A stretch of 64,000 nucleotides of DNA from Candidatus Melainabacteria bacterium RIFCSPHIGHO2_02_FULL_34_12. GTDB taxonomy: Bacteria; Cyanobacteriota; Vampirovibrionia; 2-02-FULL-35-15. The notes under the pieces are model-generated. The model was not told the origin of the DNA, made no database searches, and was given only the letters and a program-made list of their open reading frames with translations. Location of the stretch: positions 53,619 to 117,618 of the forward strand of contig MFRM01000019.1 of the NCBI GenBank assembly GCA_001784555.1. Reading direction: 5' to 3'. Shown piece after piece: positions 9,748-20,120 of the stretch (its first letter is position 1; every line of letters begins with the position of its first letter). Made by a program: the position numbers and the translations under genes.

Positions 9748-10200
9748 CTATAAATTTCCTACAAAATCTAGAAGGTCATTATTAGAAGGTATTCCATCCA
9801 CAATCTTTTGGATTTTTCCATTCTTATCAATAATAAAAAGCTTTCTGGAAGGATATCCCTTTGCTTCTTGAAATGTTGAATACTTCTTTGCAACCTGTCC
9901 TCCGAGATCACATAGAAGAGGATGGGTAAAGTTGTATTTCTTAGAAAATGCTTCATGACTTTTTAAATCATCACAACTTATTCCAAATACCTGTGTATCT
10001 GCCTCTTCAAATTTTGAGAGATCATCTCTAAACGCACAATTTTCCGTGGTACATCCAGGAGTATCATCTTTTGGATAGAAGGCCAGGATTACATTTTTCT
10101 TATTCTTAAACTGAGACAAAGAATATTCACTACTTGGATATGCTTTTAATTTAAAGTCGGGGGCATCTTGTCCTACGGTAAGTGTTGCTTGGGTAGTCAT
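9748..10200 (-). CDS. bcp: Thioredoxin-dependent thiol peroxidase (Bcp-type peroxiredoxin)
   Basis: FYPKDDTPGCTTENCAFRD. Confidence 0.95.
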   Translation of the reverse strand: MTTQATLTVGQDAPDFKLKAYPSSEYSLSQFKNKKNVILAFYPKDDTPGCTTENCAFRDDLSKFEEADTQVFGISCDDLKSHEAFSKKYNFTHPLLCDLGGQVAKKYSTFQEAKGYPSRKLFIIDKNGKIQKIVDGIPSNNDLLDFVGNL

Positions 10201-10252
10201 AAATTTCCTCCTTGTTGAGACGCCCCAGTGGGGCGTCTTTACGATTATCTTT

Positions 10253-10855
10253 CTATTCCATTAGTCTTGATCCAGCTGTTTTCCAGCAAATATTTTGCCA
10301 GAAAGCATCAATATATTTTCCACGTTCTGTGGCTTTATAATCCCCGATATATGCATGTTCCCAGACATCCATTGCAAGAATTGGTTTGTAACCAGCAATA
10401 TTACCTATTTCGTGATCTGCTACAAAATGATTTGAAAGTTTTTTTGTAGAGGGATCCTGAAAAAGGATTGCCCAGCCAATGCCTCTCATTTTTCCAACAT
10501 TTTTAAAATCATTTTCAAACGTAGTCCAGTCCCAGAAACATTCACATATTTTTTTATAGAGTTTTGAATTTTGATCTATTGCGACTCCGCCCGGAGTCAT
10601 ATTGTCAAAATAGTATTCATGAAGAACCATGCCATTATATTCAAAACCATATCTTCTTTTTAATTCTCCATATTCAGGTGTACCGGATTTTCCACCTTTT
10701 GTAAGTTCTTCTACTTTTTGATTTAAAATATTTGTATTATTTACATAACCACTATAAAGCTTAAGGTGTTCTTCTAATTGAGCATCTGAAATACCCTTTA
10801 ATTCTTTTAAATGTGAAAATGTTTTTGGTGTATAACCTGTTGTTGCTGTTGCCAT
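10253..10855 (-). CDS. sodB: Superoxide dismutase, Fe/Mn family
   Basis: LHEYYFDNM..GIGWAILFQD..LAMDVWEHAYIGDYKA. Confidence 0.94.
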   Translation of the reverse strand: MATATTGYTPKTFSHLKELKGISDAQLEEHLKLYSGYVNNTNILNQKVEELTKGGKSGTPEYGELKRRYGFEYNGMVLHEYYFDNMTPGGVAIDQNSKLYKKICECFWDWTTFENDFKNVGKMRGIGWAILFQDPSTKKLSNHFVADHEIGNIAGYKPILAMDVWEHAYIGDYKATERGKYIDAFWQNICWKTAGSRLME

Positions 10856-10948
10856 TTTTTATCTCCTTGTAAAATTGCTATATAAAAGGATAACCAATTC
10901 TACAAATCTTGATCTGTATTTTCATAAATAAATCTTGATAAATACAGA

Positions 10949-13828
10949 TTAATACAAAACCTTCTTTAAATATTGACCAGTATAAGACTTATTAACTTTT
11001 GCTACTTGCTCAGGCGTTCCTTCACAAACTATTTCCCCACCCCTATCACCGCCTTCTGGTCCTAAATCAATTATCCAGTCAGCTTGTTTAATAACATCCG
11101 GGTTATGCTCAATAACCACCACTGTATTCCCTGTATCAACCAGACGATTTAAAATCAATAATAAATGATCCACGTCATACCAATGCAATCCTACTGTAGG
11201 TTCATCCAGAAGATAAATTGTTTTCCCTGTACTTCGCCTGGAGAGCTGTTCTGCTAGTTTTACCCTCTGAGCTTCTCCGCCAGAAAGCGTAGTAGCTGGC
11301 TGACCAAGTTTAATATATCCAAGTCCTACATCAAAAAGTGTCTGAAGTTTGGCTTTTGCTTTGTAAACGGAATCAAAAAACACAAGAGCTTCTTCCACTG
11401 TCATATCCAGAACATCACTTATAGAAGCTCCTTTAAATTTTACCTCTAATGTTTCACGGTTATATCGTTTTCCTTTACAAACCTCACAGGTTACAAAAAC
11501 AGAAGGTAAAAAGTTCATTTCAATTTCATTTAAACCTTCACCGCTGCATGCCTCACAGCGACCGCCTTTTACATTAAATGAAAATCTTCCTTTCTGGTAT
11601 CCTCTTGCTTTTGCTTCATTTGTCATTGAAAATATCTCTCTGATTACATCAAAAAGTCCTATATATGTAGCCGGGTTACTTCTGGGCGTTCTTCCAATAG
11701 GACTTTGATCAATTACAATTACCTTGTCGATTTGTTCAGCACCAACAACTTCATCTATTTCTAAAGGCAATGGAACACTTCCGTAAATTTTATGCCTTAA
11801 ATATTCAAACAACAAATCATTTATTAAGCTGGATTTTCCCGAACCGCTTACTCCGGTTACAGCAGTCAATTTTCCCAGCGGAACTTTAACATTTATATTT
11901 TTTAAGTTATTTAAATGTGCATTTTTTACCTCTATAAAATTTCCGCTTCCATCTCTTCTTTTCTTCGGTACTGCGATTTCTTTTTTACCTGACAGATATT
12001 CACCTGTTATGGAATGAGATGATGCAATAATATCGGGTATTCTTCCTTCTGCAATTATTTCACCGCCATGTAAACCAGCCTTTGGACCAATATCTATAAT
12101 CCAATCTGCTGTCCGGATAGTTTCTTCATCATGTTCCACCACAAGTAATGTGTTACCGAGATCTCTTAAATATTTTAATGTGTTTAGTAATCTCATATTA
12201 TCTCTCTGATGCAAACCAATTGACGGTTCGTCTAAAACATATAAAACTCCGGATAAACCAGATCCTATCTGCGTAGCTAGTCTTATTCTCTGCGCTTCGC
12301 CTCCCGACAAGGTATTTGCAGCTCTGTTAAGAGAAAGATAATCCAAGCCTACATCTATAAGAAATTTAAGTCTGGCTTTTATTTCTATTAATAACTGATG
12401 AGAAATGGTTTTTTCTTTTGACGTTAACTTTCCTGGAAGATTAACAAAAAAATCCATTGCTTCTCTTATAGAATAATCACAAAGTTCAGAGATGGAAGCA
12501 TCATTTACAGTTACTGCAAGAATTTCAGGTTTAAGTCTCTTCCCCTGACATGCCTTGCATGTTTTTTTTGTCATGTAACCTTCCAGATCTTGTTTGTGTT
12601 TTTCCGATTCTGTTTCTTCATAGCGTCTTTTTAACTGATTTAAAACTCCTTCGAAATTACTTTTATAAGTCCAGACCTCATCTCCTTCCCACGAATCCAC
12701 CTTAAATTTAATTTCATCTTCTTCCGAGCCATAAAGAAGAGTCTTTTGAATTTTTTTCGACAGTTCTTTCCAAGGTACATCTAGATTAAATTTGTAATGC
12801 TTTGCAAGAGATTCAAAGAGCTGTTTATAATAAGGATTATTAGTTTTTGCCCACGGCAGTATTGCTCCCTCGTTAAGTGATTTAGACAGATTTGGCACTA
12901 CAAGATTAGGATCAAATTCTGCATGATATCCAAGTCCATGACATGAAGAGCATGCCCCATAAGGACTATTAAAACTAAATGCTCTGGGTGAAACTTCTGC
13001 AATTGAGCCGTGACCAAAAGGACATGCAAGTTTTTCACTGAAAACAAGATCTTTTTTTCCATGGAGATCTTCTATAACTACAATTCCATCACCACGTTTT
13101 ATAGCCAGAGAAACACTGTCTGCAATTCTTGATCTTGACTGGTTTTTAATTACTACCCTGTCTATAATTAATTCAATGTTATGTTTCAGGTTTCTTTCAA
13201 GTTTAATATCTTCTTCAAGCTGGTAAGTTTTTCCGTTAATTCTTACCCTGGCAAATCCTTCTTCCAAGAGTGCACTGAAAAGCGCCTGATATTCTCCTTT
13301 TTTTCCCTGAACAAGGGGAGAAAGAATGTGAGCTTTTGTACCTTCTGGAAGTGCAAAAATCTGATCGATTATTTGATCGATGGTTTGAGGTTTTATTTTT
13401 TCACCGCATATATGGCAGTGAGGTATTCCAATCCTTGCAAATAAAAGTCTCAAATAATCATAAACTTCTGTAACTGTTGCTACTGTAGAACGGGGATTAT
13501 GGCTGGTGGATTTTTGATCTATTGAAATAGCAGGACTTAAACCTTCAATGGACTCAACATCAGGCTTATCCAGTTGACCAAGAAACTGCCTGGCATACGA
13601 GGAAAGGCTTTCAACATATCTTCTTTGTCCCTCAGCAAATATGGTATCAAAAGCAAGCGAGCTTTTCCCTGAACCGCTAACCCCGGTTATCACAACAAGC
13701 TTATTTTTTGGAATATCAACATTTACATTTTTTAAATTATGCTCCTTTGCACCTTTAACTCGGATGAAAAGTGCATTAGTATCAAATATATTTTGTTTTG
13801 TCTTTTCAATAAGTTTTTCTGGTGTCAT
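10949..13828 (-). CDS. uvrA: Excinuclease ABC subunit A
   Basis: Two ABC domains with Zn-finger CxxC motifs; DTIFAEGQRRYVESLSSYARQFLGQ; TLSGGEAQRIRLATQIGS. Confidence 0.98.
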   Translation of the reverse strand: MTPEKLIEKTKQNIFDTNALFIRVKGAKEHNLKNVNVDIPKNKLVVITGVSGSGKSSLAFDTIFAEGQRRYVESLSSYARQFLGQLDKPDVESIEGLSPAISIDQKSTSHNPRSTVATVTEVYDYLRLLFARIGIPHCHICGEKIKPQTIDQIIDQIFALPEGTKAHILSPLVQGKKGEYQALFSALLEEGFARVRINGKTYQLEEDIKLERNLKHNIELIIDRVVIKNQSRSRIADSVSLAIKRGDGIVVIEDLHGKKDLVFSEKLACPFGHGSIAEVSPRAFSFNSPYGACSSCHGLGYHAEFDPNLVVPNLSKSLNEGAILPWAKTNNPYYKQLFESLAKHYKFNLDVPWKELSKKIQKTLLYGSEEDEIKFKVDSWEGDEVWTYKSNFEGVLNQLKRRYEETESEKHKQDLEGYMTKKTCKACQGKRLKPEILAVTVNDASISELCDYSIREAMDFFVNLPGKLTSKEKTISHQLLIEIKARLKFLIDVGLDYLSLNRAANTLSGGEAQRIRLATQIGSGLSGVLYVLDEPSIGLHQRDNMRLLNTLKYLRDLGNTLLVVEHDEETIRTADWIIDIGPKAGLHGGEIIAEGRIPDIIASSHSITGEYLSGKKEIAVPKKRRDGSGNFIEVKNAHLNNLKNINVKVPLGKLTAVTGVSGSGKSSLINDLLFEYLRHKIYGSVPLPLEIDEVVGAEQIDKVIVIDQSPIGRTPRSNPATYIGLFDVIREIFSMTNEAKARGYQKGRFSFNVKGGRCEACSGEGLNEIEMNFLPSVFVTCEVCKGKRYNRETLEVKFKGASISDVLDMTVEEALVFFDSVYKAKAKLQTLFDVGLGYIKLGQPATTLSGGEAQRVKLAEQLSRRSTGKTIYLLDEPTVGLHWYDVDHLLLILNRLVDTGNTVVVIEHNPDVIKQADWIIDLGPEGGDRGGEIVCEGTPEQVAKVNKSYTGQYLKKVLY

Positions 13829-13894
13829 TTGCTTACTCTTATCTTATAATTAAAAAGTTGTATTTGCAAATTTTATAAATGGAGTTACGAAATA

Positions 13895-16045
13895 ATGAAG
13901 TCTGTCTTAAAAATAAAACTATTTTCAATACTTATTCTGCCTATATTTTTAACGTCCGTTTTCTTTTATTTAAAAAGCAATTCAACGGACACAATACCTG
14001 ATGAAAAACCTGAAGCAAAACAAAAACTTGAAGTCATAATCTCAAAAAGCAAAATCAATACTACAGAAGCCATTGAAAGACTAGAGGAGCTAAACGATCT
14101 TCCTGAATATACTGAATATAAAAAAAACTATGTACTGGCAAGATTATATGAAAAAAACCAAAAAACACCGGAAGCCCTTTTGTTATATAAAAAAATTATT
14201 GATAAAAACTATCCTTTGAAGGAAAGAGTGATTTTTCATTATGCAAACTTAAGCGCAAAAAACGGAGATGACAATACTGCTCTTCAATATTTTAATAAAC
14301 TTTTATGGGATTTCCCTAATTCAAAATCCGTTCCTCAGACAAAGTATTACCTAGCTCAAACACAGCTTAGACTCAGGTTTACCAAAGAGGCATTGAAGAA
14401 TTTAAAATCACTTAAAAACGAATTCCCCGAGACCCAGTTTGGAATAGCAGCAAATTACTATCTGGGAGAAAATGAATATAACAAAAAAAATTATAATGAA
14501 GCTATTGATCTTTTTAGAGAATATCTGAGGCTAAGTCCTGATGGCAGATTTGCAAATGAGATTGCTGAAATGATTACTCATAATGAGGGCATATCTCTTA
14601 AACCCATAGATTTTACCTTATTAGGAGATGTGTTTTTTCATAAAAAAGATTATAAAAATGCAGCAGGATATTTTAAAAAGTCAAGAAATACAAAAAAATA
14701 CTATAAGCTAGGCTACAGTTTATTTAGAATAAACAATAAAAACGAAGCTGCTTTTTATTTTAAAGAGTTTGCGAAAAAATATCCGAAATCACAGGATGCT
14801 AAATGGTCACTTTTTTATGCTGCAAGATGTATTCCTGCATTTATGCAGACACAATTCTGGTCCAGTGCAAAAAAAGATATTCCAGAGCTTGTGTATTACA
14901 CTACATATAAAGAAGCTTTATCAATAACCGATAAAACAAAAAGAAAAGAATTATTAGAAAAATATATTGAAACATTTCCAAGTACTAAATTTACCCTTGA
15001 CGCAGTGTGGGAAATAATTTGGGGAAATATTCAATCCGGAAATTATCTTGAAGCTGTTTCTATTGGAGAAAAATATTTTAACGAATCTATAAATTCAGAT
15101 TTTGTAAACTCTGAAACCAGAGCAAAAATCGGATTTTGGCTTGGGAAAATTGCTGAATTAAAAAAAGACAGGGAGAAAGCTCTTAAATATTATAAAGAAG
15201 TAAGTGGTTTAATTTTTGATAGTTATTATTCTTTTAGAGCAAAACATAGAATTAATGGACTGACTTCTGGCAAAGATCCTATGTGGAATCAAGAAAAGAA
15301 ATATGAGGATTTAAAACATTATGACTGGTCAATCCCGCCTATAACAAAACCTGAAATTATTAAAAAGCGTTATGGTGCAACCATCTATGAACTTATAAAT
15401 CTTAAGCAGTATGACGAAGTTTTTGAATTGATTGGAAAAACCAAATCACCTTCGAAACAAATAACTATCTGGCTTCAGGCATTAAATAACGAGTATGAAC
15501 CCTCAATAAATCTTGCAAATAAACTTGGGCATCTTTATAACTATAGTCAAAAAAACACTATGTGGAATTTTGCATATCCTCTTTACTTCTGGCAACATAT
15601 TATTAGTACTTGCGAGATTCACTCCACCCTAGATCCATTTTTAATATGTGGCGTAATCAGACAAGAATCCAGATTTGATAAAAACGCTCTTTCGGTTTCA
15701 AATGCAAGAGGTTTAATGCAATTAATTTTACCCACTGCAAAAACAATTTCAAGACAGTTAAATACAAGCCTTGGATCAGGTGAATTATTATTTGATCCTG
15801 GAATAAACATATCCTTGGGAATCTATTATTTAGATGGCTTGATGGAAGAATTTAATAATCCATTATTTGCAGTTGCAGCTTACAATGCTGGTCCTAATGC
15901 AGTAAAAAGGTGGATAAATTCTTTCAGCAAAAAAAGTACGGATTTGGATTATTTTATAGAAGAAGTACCGTATGAAGAAACAAAAAATTACATAAAAAAA
16001 GTTTTTTCGAGTTATTGGACTTACAATGAACTTTACGGGATTTAA
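13895..16045 (+). CDS. TPR-containing lytic transglycosylase (Slt-like)
   Basis: N-terminal signal/TM, TPR-like repeats, C-terminal GVIRQESRFDKNALSVSNARGLMQLILPTAK..AAYNAGPNAVKRW. Confidence 0.93.
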   Translation: MKSVLKIKLFSILILPIFLTSVFFYLKSNSTDTIPDEKPEAKQKLEVIISKSKINTTEAIERLEELNDLPEYTEYKKNYVLARLYEKNQKTPEALLLYKKIIDKNYPLKERVIFHYANLSAKNGDDNTALQYFNKLLWDFPNSKSVPQTKYYLAQTQLRLRFTKEALKNLKSLKNEFPETQFGIAANYYLGENEYNKKNYNEAIDLFREYLRLSPDGRFANEIAEMITHNEGISLKPIDFTLLGDVFFHKKDYKNAAGYFKKSRNTKKYYKLGYSLFRINNKNEAAFYFKEFAKKYPKSQDAKWSLFYAARCIPAFMQTQFWSSAKKDIPELVYYTTYKEALSITDKTKRKELLEKYIETFPSTKFTLDAVWEIIWGNIQSGNYLEAVSIGEKYFNESINSDFVNSETRAKIGFWLGKIAELKKDREKALKYYKEVSGLIFDSYYSFRAKHRINGLTSGKDPMWNQEKKYEDLKHYDWSIPPITKPEIIKKRYGATIYELINLKQYDEVFELIGKTKSPSKQITIWLQALNNEYEPSINLANKLGHLYNYSQKNTMWNFAYPLYFWQHIISTCEIHSTLDPFLICGVIRQESRFDKNALSVSNARGLMQLILPTAKTISRQLNTSLGSGELLFDPGINISLGIYYLDGLMEEFNNPLFAVAAYNAGPNAVKRWINSFSKKSTDLDYFIEEVPYEETKNYIKKVFSSYWTYNELYGI

Positions 16046-16291
16046 TTTGTTTCACAAAGATAACCATTCTTCACAAAAATATGTCTTTCATATAGCTCTC
16101 ATATAAAGTATTAACTTTTCAGAATTTCTTAATAAAAAGATTCGATTATTTACAGGAAAACATTATTAATTTTTGAACTAATATATTAATGATTATTTAA
16201 TTCTTAATATTTGTTTATAAGTAATTAATATCTAGTAACTTTTTAATTGGGAAGCATCTTATAAGCTGGCAAATAAAAATGGCGGATATAA

Positions 16292-16651
16292 ATGACAATA
16301 GCAACAGAATATAAAACATTTGAAAAAGAAATTGCAAATCTTACATTTATGAATAATACATTTGAACAATTTATATCCAGTGCAATTAATGCAGGCGATG
16401 ATCAAACCATCTCACAAGTAAAACAAGAAATAATAAGTCAAGGAAAAGACAATATTCAAACAAGAATTCATATCAAGAAAGCCATTAAAATGGCTATTGC
16501 AAATCTTGAATCTTTAATTAAAGAGGCAGAAAAAAGTAATAGTAATAAAAATATGGCAAAGAGTCTAAAAAATAGATTTTTGACACTCGTAAGTATTTTA
16601 GATAAAACACAATTAGAATGGCAAAAACATGATCTCGCCATAAGACTTTAA
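16292..16651 (+). CDS. Hypothetical protein (119 aa), predicted helical
   Basis: ORF 12 bp upstream of the sixA-like gene. Confidence 0.6.
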   Translation: MTIATEYKTFEKEIANLTFMNNTFEQFISSAINAGDDQTISQVKQEIISQGKDNIQTRIHIKKAIKMAIANLESLIKEAEKSNSNKNMAKSLKNRFLTLVSILDKTQLEWQKHDLAIRL

Positions 16652-16663
16652 TTAATATTTAAA

Positions 16664-17185
16664 ATGCAAGAAATTTTTATTCTTAGACATGGTCATGCTG
16701 AAGATAATGAAGGTAGTACTGTAAAAAATGATTTTGACAGGAAGCTGACAGAAGAAGGCAAGGAAAAAATTAGAAAGATCTCCTTGTTTTTAAATAAGCT
16801 TGAAGAAGAAATTGAATTAGTTATCTCAAGTCCTTATATAAGGGCAAAAGAGACAGCAGAAATTCTTATAAGTAATCTAACTCCAAAACCAAATTTAAAA
16901 ATAGAAGAGTTCCTGTCCTCCGGCGCAAGCTGCAAGGAAATCGTAAAAGGACTTATGCCTTATTTATCCTTAAAAAAGGTACTCCTTGTAGGTCATGCAC
17001 CTGATCTATCTACATTTCTTGGCAAATTAATAGGAGCCGAACATGTAAAACTCAAAAAGGGAGCCTTAGCAAAGATTGAACTTAATAACAGTATAGAGCT
17101 TTCAGGAGAACTTGCCTGGCTTATTACCCCTAAAGTTGTAAAAGAATTCAAGCTTAAAGAAAAAGCAGTTATAAAAGGTATTTAA
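16664..17185 (+). CDS. sixA: Phosphohistidine phosphatase SixA-like (histidine phosphatase superfamily)
   Basis: IFILRHGHAEDN RHG motif; SSPYIRAKETAEIL; LLVGHAPDLS. Confidence 0.88.
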   Translation: MQEIFILRHGHAEDNEGSTVKNDFDRKLTEEGKEKIRKISLFLNKLEEEIELVISSPYIRAKETAEILISNLTPKPNLKIEEFLSSGASCKEIVKGLMPYLSLKKVLLVGHAPDLSTFLGKLIGAEHVKLKKGALAKIELNNSIELSGELAWLITPKVVKEFKLKEKAVIKGI

Positions 17186-17442
17186 GCAGAAATAGCTTTT
17201 CGTAATCTCTTTAAAGATTTTCTTTTTTTAGAAAGATCTATGCCTTTTCTAATATCGATATAAGTTTTTAATACTGATGCTGCTACTTTTATTTTTACAG
17301 GTCTTCCGTTTATTTTAGTTCTAACAGTCTGTAAGTTAACTTCAAATTTTCGCTTCGCAGTAGGATTATAGTGTGCTCTTAAAAAAGAATATCTCATTCC
17401 TGTTTGAGCTTTTTTACCTGATAGTGAACATTTTCTTGACAT
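17182..17442 (-). CDS. rpmB: 50S ribosomal protein L28
   Basis: MSRKCSLSGKKAQTGMRYSFLRAHYNPTAKRKFEVNLQ. Confidence 0.93.
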   Translation of the reverse strand: MSRKCSLSGKKAQTGMRYSFLRAHYNPTAKRKFEVNLQTVRTKINGRPVKIKVAASVLKTYIDIRKGIDLSKKRKSLKRLRKAISA

Positions 17443-17479
17443 TTTTCTCCATTCCTCACAATTTTTCTATAACTAAAAT

Positions 17480-17701
17480 TTATGAACCGTAATTAATATA
17501 AGGAAGAAGGCTCATTTGTCTTGCTCTTTTTATAGCTTTAGTTACTAATTTTTGTTGCTGAGCAGACAAACCTGTAATTTTTCTTGGAAGGATTCTTCCT
17601 CTTTCAGTTATAAATCGCCCTAACATTCTGACATCCTTTATATCAATATCATTTGTGCCATTTTCATTTAATGTCAATAATTTTCGTTTTTGAAATGCCA
17701 T
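17480..17701 (-). CDS. rpsR: 30S ribosomal protein S18
   Basis: MAFQKRKLL..DVRMLGRFITERGRILPRKITGLSAQQQKLVTKAIKRARQMSLLPY; start moved to 17701 from the longer ORF. Confidence 0.93.
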   Translation of the reverse strand: MAFQKRKLLTLNENGTNDIDIKDVRMLGRFITERGRILPRKITGLSAQQQKLVTKAIKRARQMSLLPYINYGS

Positions 17702-17940
17702 GGTCATCCTTTTTATCTTGTTTTGCCAAAAGGCAGACAAATAGATTAACAAAATAATATTGTAAATTTCAAGTGCTGTTTATTTTAAATGTAAATCATC
17801 AATTATGTATATATTCATGTTTTAAAGCCAAATTTTACATACTACACCATTAAGTGTATTAATCTAAGATTTAAGGGTAAACCCTCTCTTACTTAAAGCG
17901 TAATTAACCGTAAAATCTATAATAGATTGAACTTTAGGGA

Positions 17941-18756
17941 ATGAAGATAGAAAGTAATATGAAAAAGAACATTGTTCACATAACATTGCTAATACTTTTA
18001 TTGGTCTTATTCAATGCCATATTCAGCATTAATGCATATGCTCAGGAATCAAATCCTTGTTTTTCAAAAGTCATAAACCCAGACGGCTCTGTAATACTTA
18101 AAGTAAATGCTCTTGCAGCATGTACCGATGAAGATGGTAATTCCGGCAAATGTGAACTATTAACTGGATCATGTCTGGCTCAATCAAAAACAATTAATTC
18201 CTGCCTAACAAGAAATTTTAATACTGATGGAACTGTGGTTTATGTAGTTATGGGCGGTGCAAGTTGTACCACCGATGATGGCAAATCAGGTAAATGCGAT
18301 CCAAGTTCCGGACAGTGCGTAACAAACCTTCAGACTAATCCTTGTTTAAATATTTCATTTCCCGGAGGAGCATCAACTTTTACAATAAAGGCAAACGTAC
18401 AATGCACTACAAAAGAAGGTGCATTAGGAAAATGTGTTCCAATAAGCGGTACATGTACCACAGAAAATATCTTGCCTGAATGTTACGTGGAAATTTCTCC
18501 AGGCAACTTCAGTGTCAAAGTAAACAATGCATGTACAGTTAAAAATCCAGATGGTTCATCCGCAGCCGGTAAGTGTAATGATGATGGAGTATGCAAAACT
18601 GCTTCAGGTGCTACTGGCTGTTGTCCAAACGGTTCTTTGCATACATGCTCAATAAGTGGCTTAACACCGGTTTGCTCAAACAGTACTCCAAGTACTCCAT
18701 CATGCTGCATAGACAGCATATGCGATCAAACATTTGTAGTTTGTCCAAGCAATTAG
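17941..18756 (+). CDS. Secreted Cys-rich repeat protein
   Basis: Signal peptide, then about four repeats of NPC..DGS..V..CT.EDG..GKC....G.C. Confidence 0.75.
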   Translation: MKIESNMKKNIVHITLLILLLVLFNAIFSINAYAQESNPCFSKVINPDGSVILKVNALAACTDEDGNSGKCELLTGSCLAQSKTINSCLTRNFNTDGTVVYVVMGGASCTTDDGKSGKCDPSSGQCVTNLQTNPCLNISFPGGASTFTIKANVQCTTKEGALGKCVPISGTCTTENILPECYVEISPGNFSVKVNNACTVKNPDGSSAAGKCNDDGVCKTASGATGCCPNGSLHTCSISGLTPVCSNSTPSTPSCCIDSICDQTFVVCPSN

Positions 18757-18864
18757 TTAATTAATTAGTTAGTTAAATATTGATTAAGATTTTTTTAATC
18801 AATTTTATTACTCTTATTACTTTATATATTCAAATATTCAAACAACTATTTAAGAATACAAATC

Positions 18865-19938
18865 ATGACAGTGGGTACAATAAGCAATCAAGAAAGCGCT
18901 TGTCAAGCAACATTTGACGAGAGGCCAATAGCGGCACCTCCTGCACGCTTAAGCTCATTTAAAAAGAAAGACGGTTTTGAATATTTAAATTGTAAGGAAA
19001 AAGAATTAAGAGTTAGTACAGAAAAGAAATTTGAAACCAAGAACCCGCTCGGAGAAATTATTAATGTTATAAGAAATATATGGAAAAATATCAGAGTATT
19101 TAACCCTTTCACGCATTTGTTTAACTATCTTGAAAAAATAAGGTGCGCAAAATATATTGAATCAGCTAAAAATAGAAACAATGCAAAAACAAAAGAAGAT
19201 TTAACCCGGTATCATACATCGTTACTTTTTAAAGACTCAAATCCTGATGATAAAGCCTTATTTAAAATGCATATAACAGAAGGACAGGATCCAAAGCCAT
19301 TGGTTGTTTTGTTTCTTGGCAACGCACAGACTCATAACTGGTCAGATGAAAATGCCGGACTTATAAAACTGTTTAATAAAATTAAAAATAATAATGATGC
19401 TGATATTCTGATTTTCAGGGTCGGAAACGCATCAGATGAATTAAAATATAAATTTGGGATTTCAGAAAATTGTTCATTAAATACAAATGTGATTTACGAA
19501 CATACAAAAAACATAATTGAAGACTGTATAAATGGAAAAGGTATTTTTGAAGAACATTTACATTTACACTTAAAACCATCAAAAATAATATTATGCGGTT
19601 ACAGCTGGGGCGGAGGAACTATTGATAAGTTACTTAAAGACAACTGGAATAAAACTAATAATGTACCAATAGGAGCAACAGCATACATAGATGCAATTAA
19701 ACTTGGTTCTTTTAATCTTGGCTGTCCTATTGACAGGAGACCTTTATATTCACAAAATCACATTAATTTTTATCAAAATAATTCTATGTTTTTAAATGGT
19801 TCGGAACTAAATGGAAACAACAACCATGATATATCCGAGAATGTGCAAGATACACAGACAGATCACCTAAATATTGATGATAAAACCAGCATATTAGATA
19901 AAATCTATAGATTTATTAAAAAACACACTAAGAAGTAG
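18865..19938 (+). CDS. Uncharacterised alpha/beta-hydrolase-like protein
   Basis: PLVVLFLGNAQ..ILCGYSWGGGT nucleophile-elbow-like GxSxGG. Confidence 0.55.
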   Translation: MTVGTISNQESACQATFDERPIAAPPARLSSFKKKDGFEYLNCKEKELRVSTEKKFETKNPLGEIINVIRNIWKNIRVFNPFTHLFNYLEKIRCAKYIESAKNRNNAKTKEDLTRYHTSLLFKDSNPDDKALFKMHITEGQDPKPLVVLFLGNAQTHNWSDENAGLIKLFNKIKNNNDADILIFRVGNASDELKYKFGISENCSLNTNVIYEHTKNIIEDCINGKGIFEEHLHLHLKPSKIILCGYSWGGGTIDKLLKDNWNKTNNVPIGATAYIDAIKLGSFNLGCPIDRRPLYSQNHINFYQNNSMFLNGSELNGNNNHDISENVQDTQTDHLNIDDKTSILDKIYRFIKKHTKK

Positions 19939-20120
19939 ACTCTAGGTATTAAAAAGTGAAAAAACCTTATTTTTTGCATTAAGTCAAAGTTAAATAAACT
20001 ATAACATGTGAAGCATATATCACATCCTGAAAACAAGCATAAATGTATTGTTTAATAGTTAATTTATTGAGGTATTTAATAATTAAAGCATTTTAGCTTT
20101 TCTTAAAATATTATTTAAAT

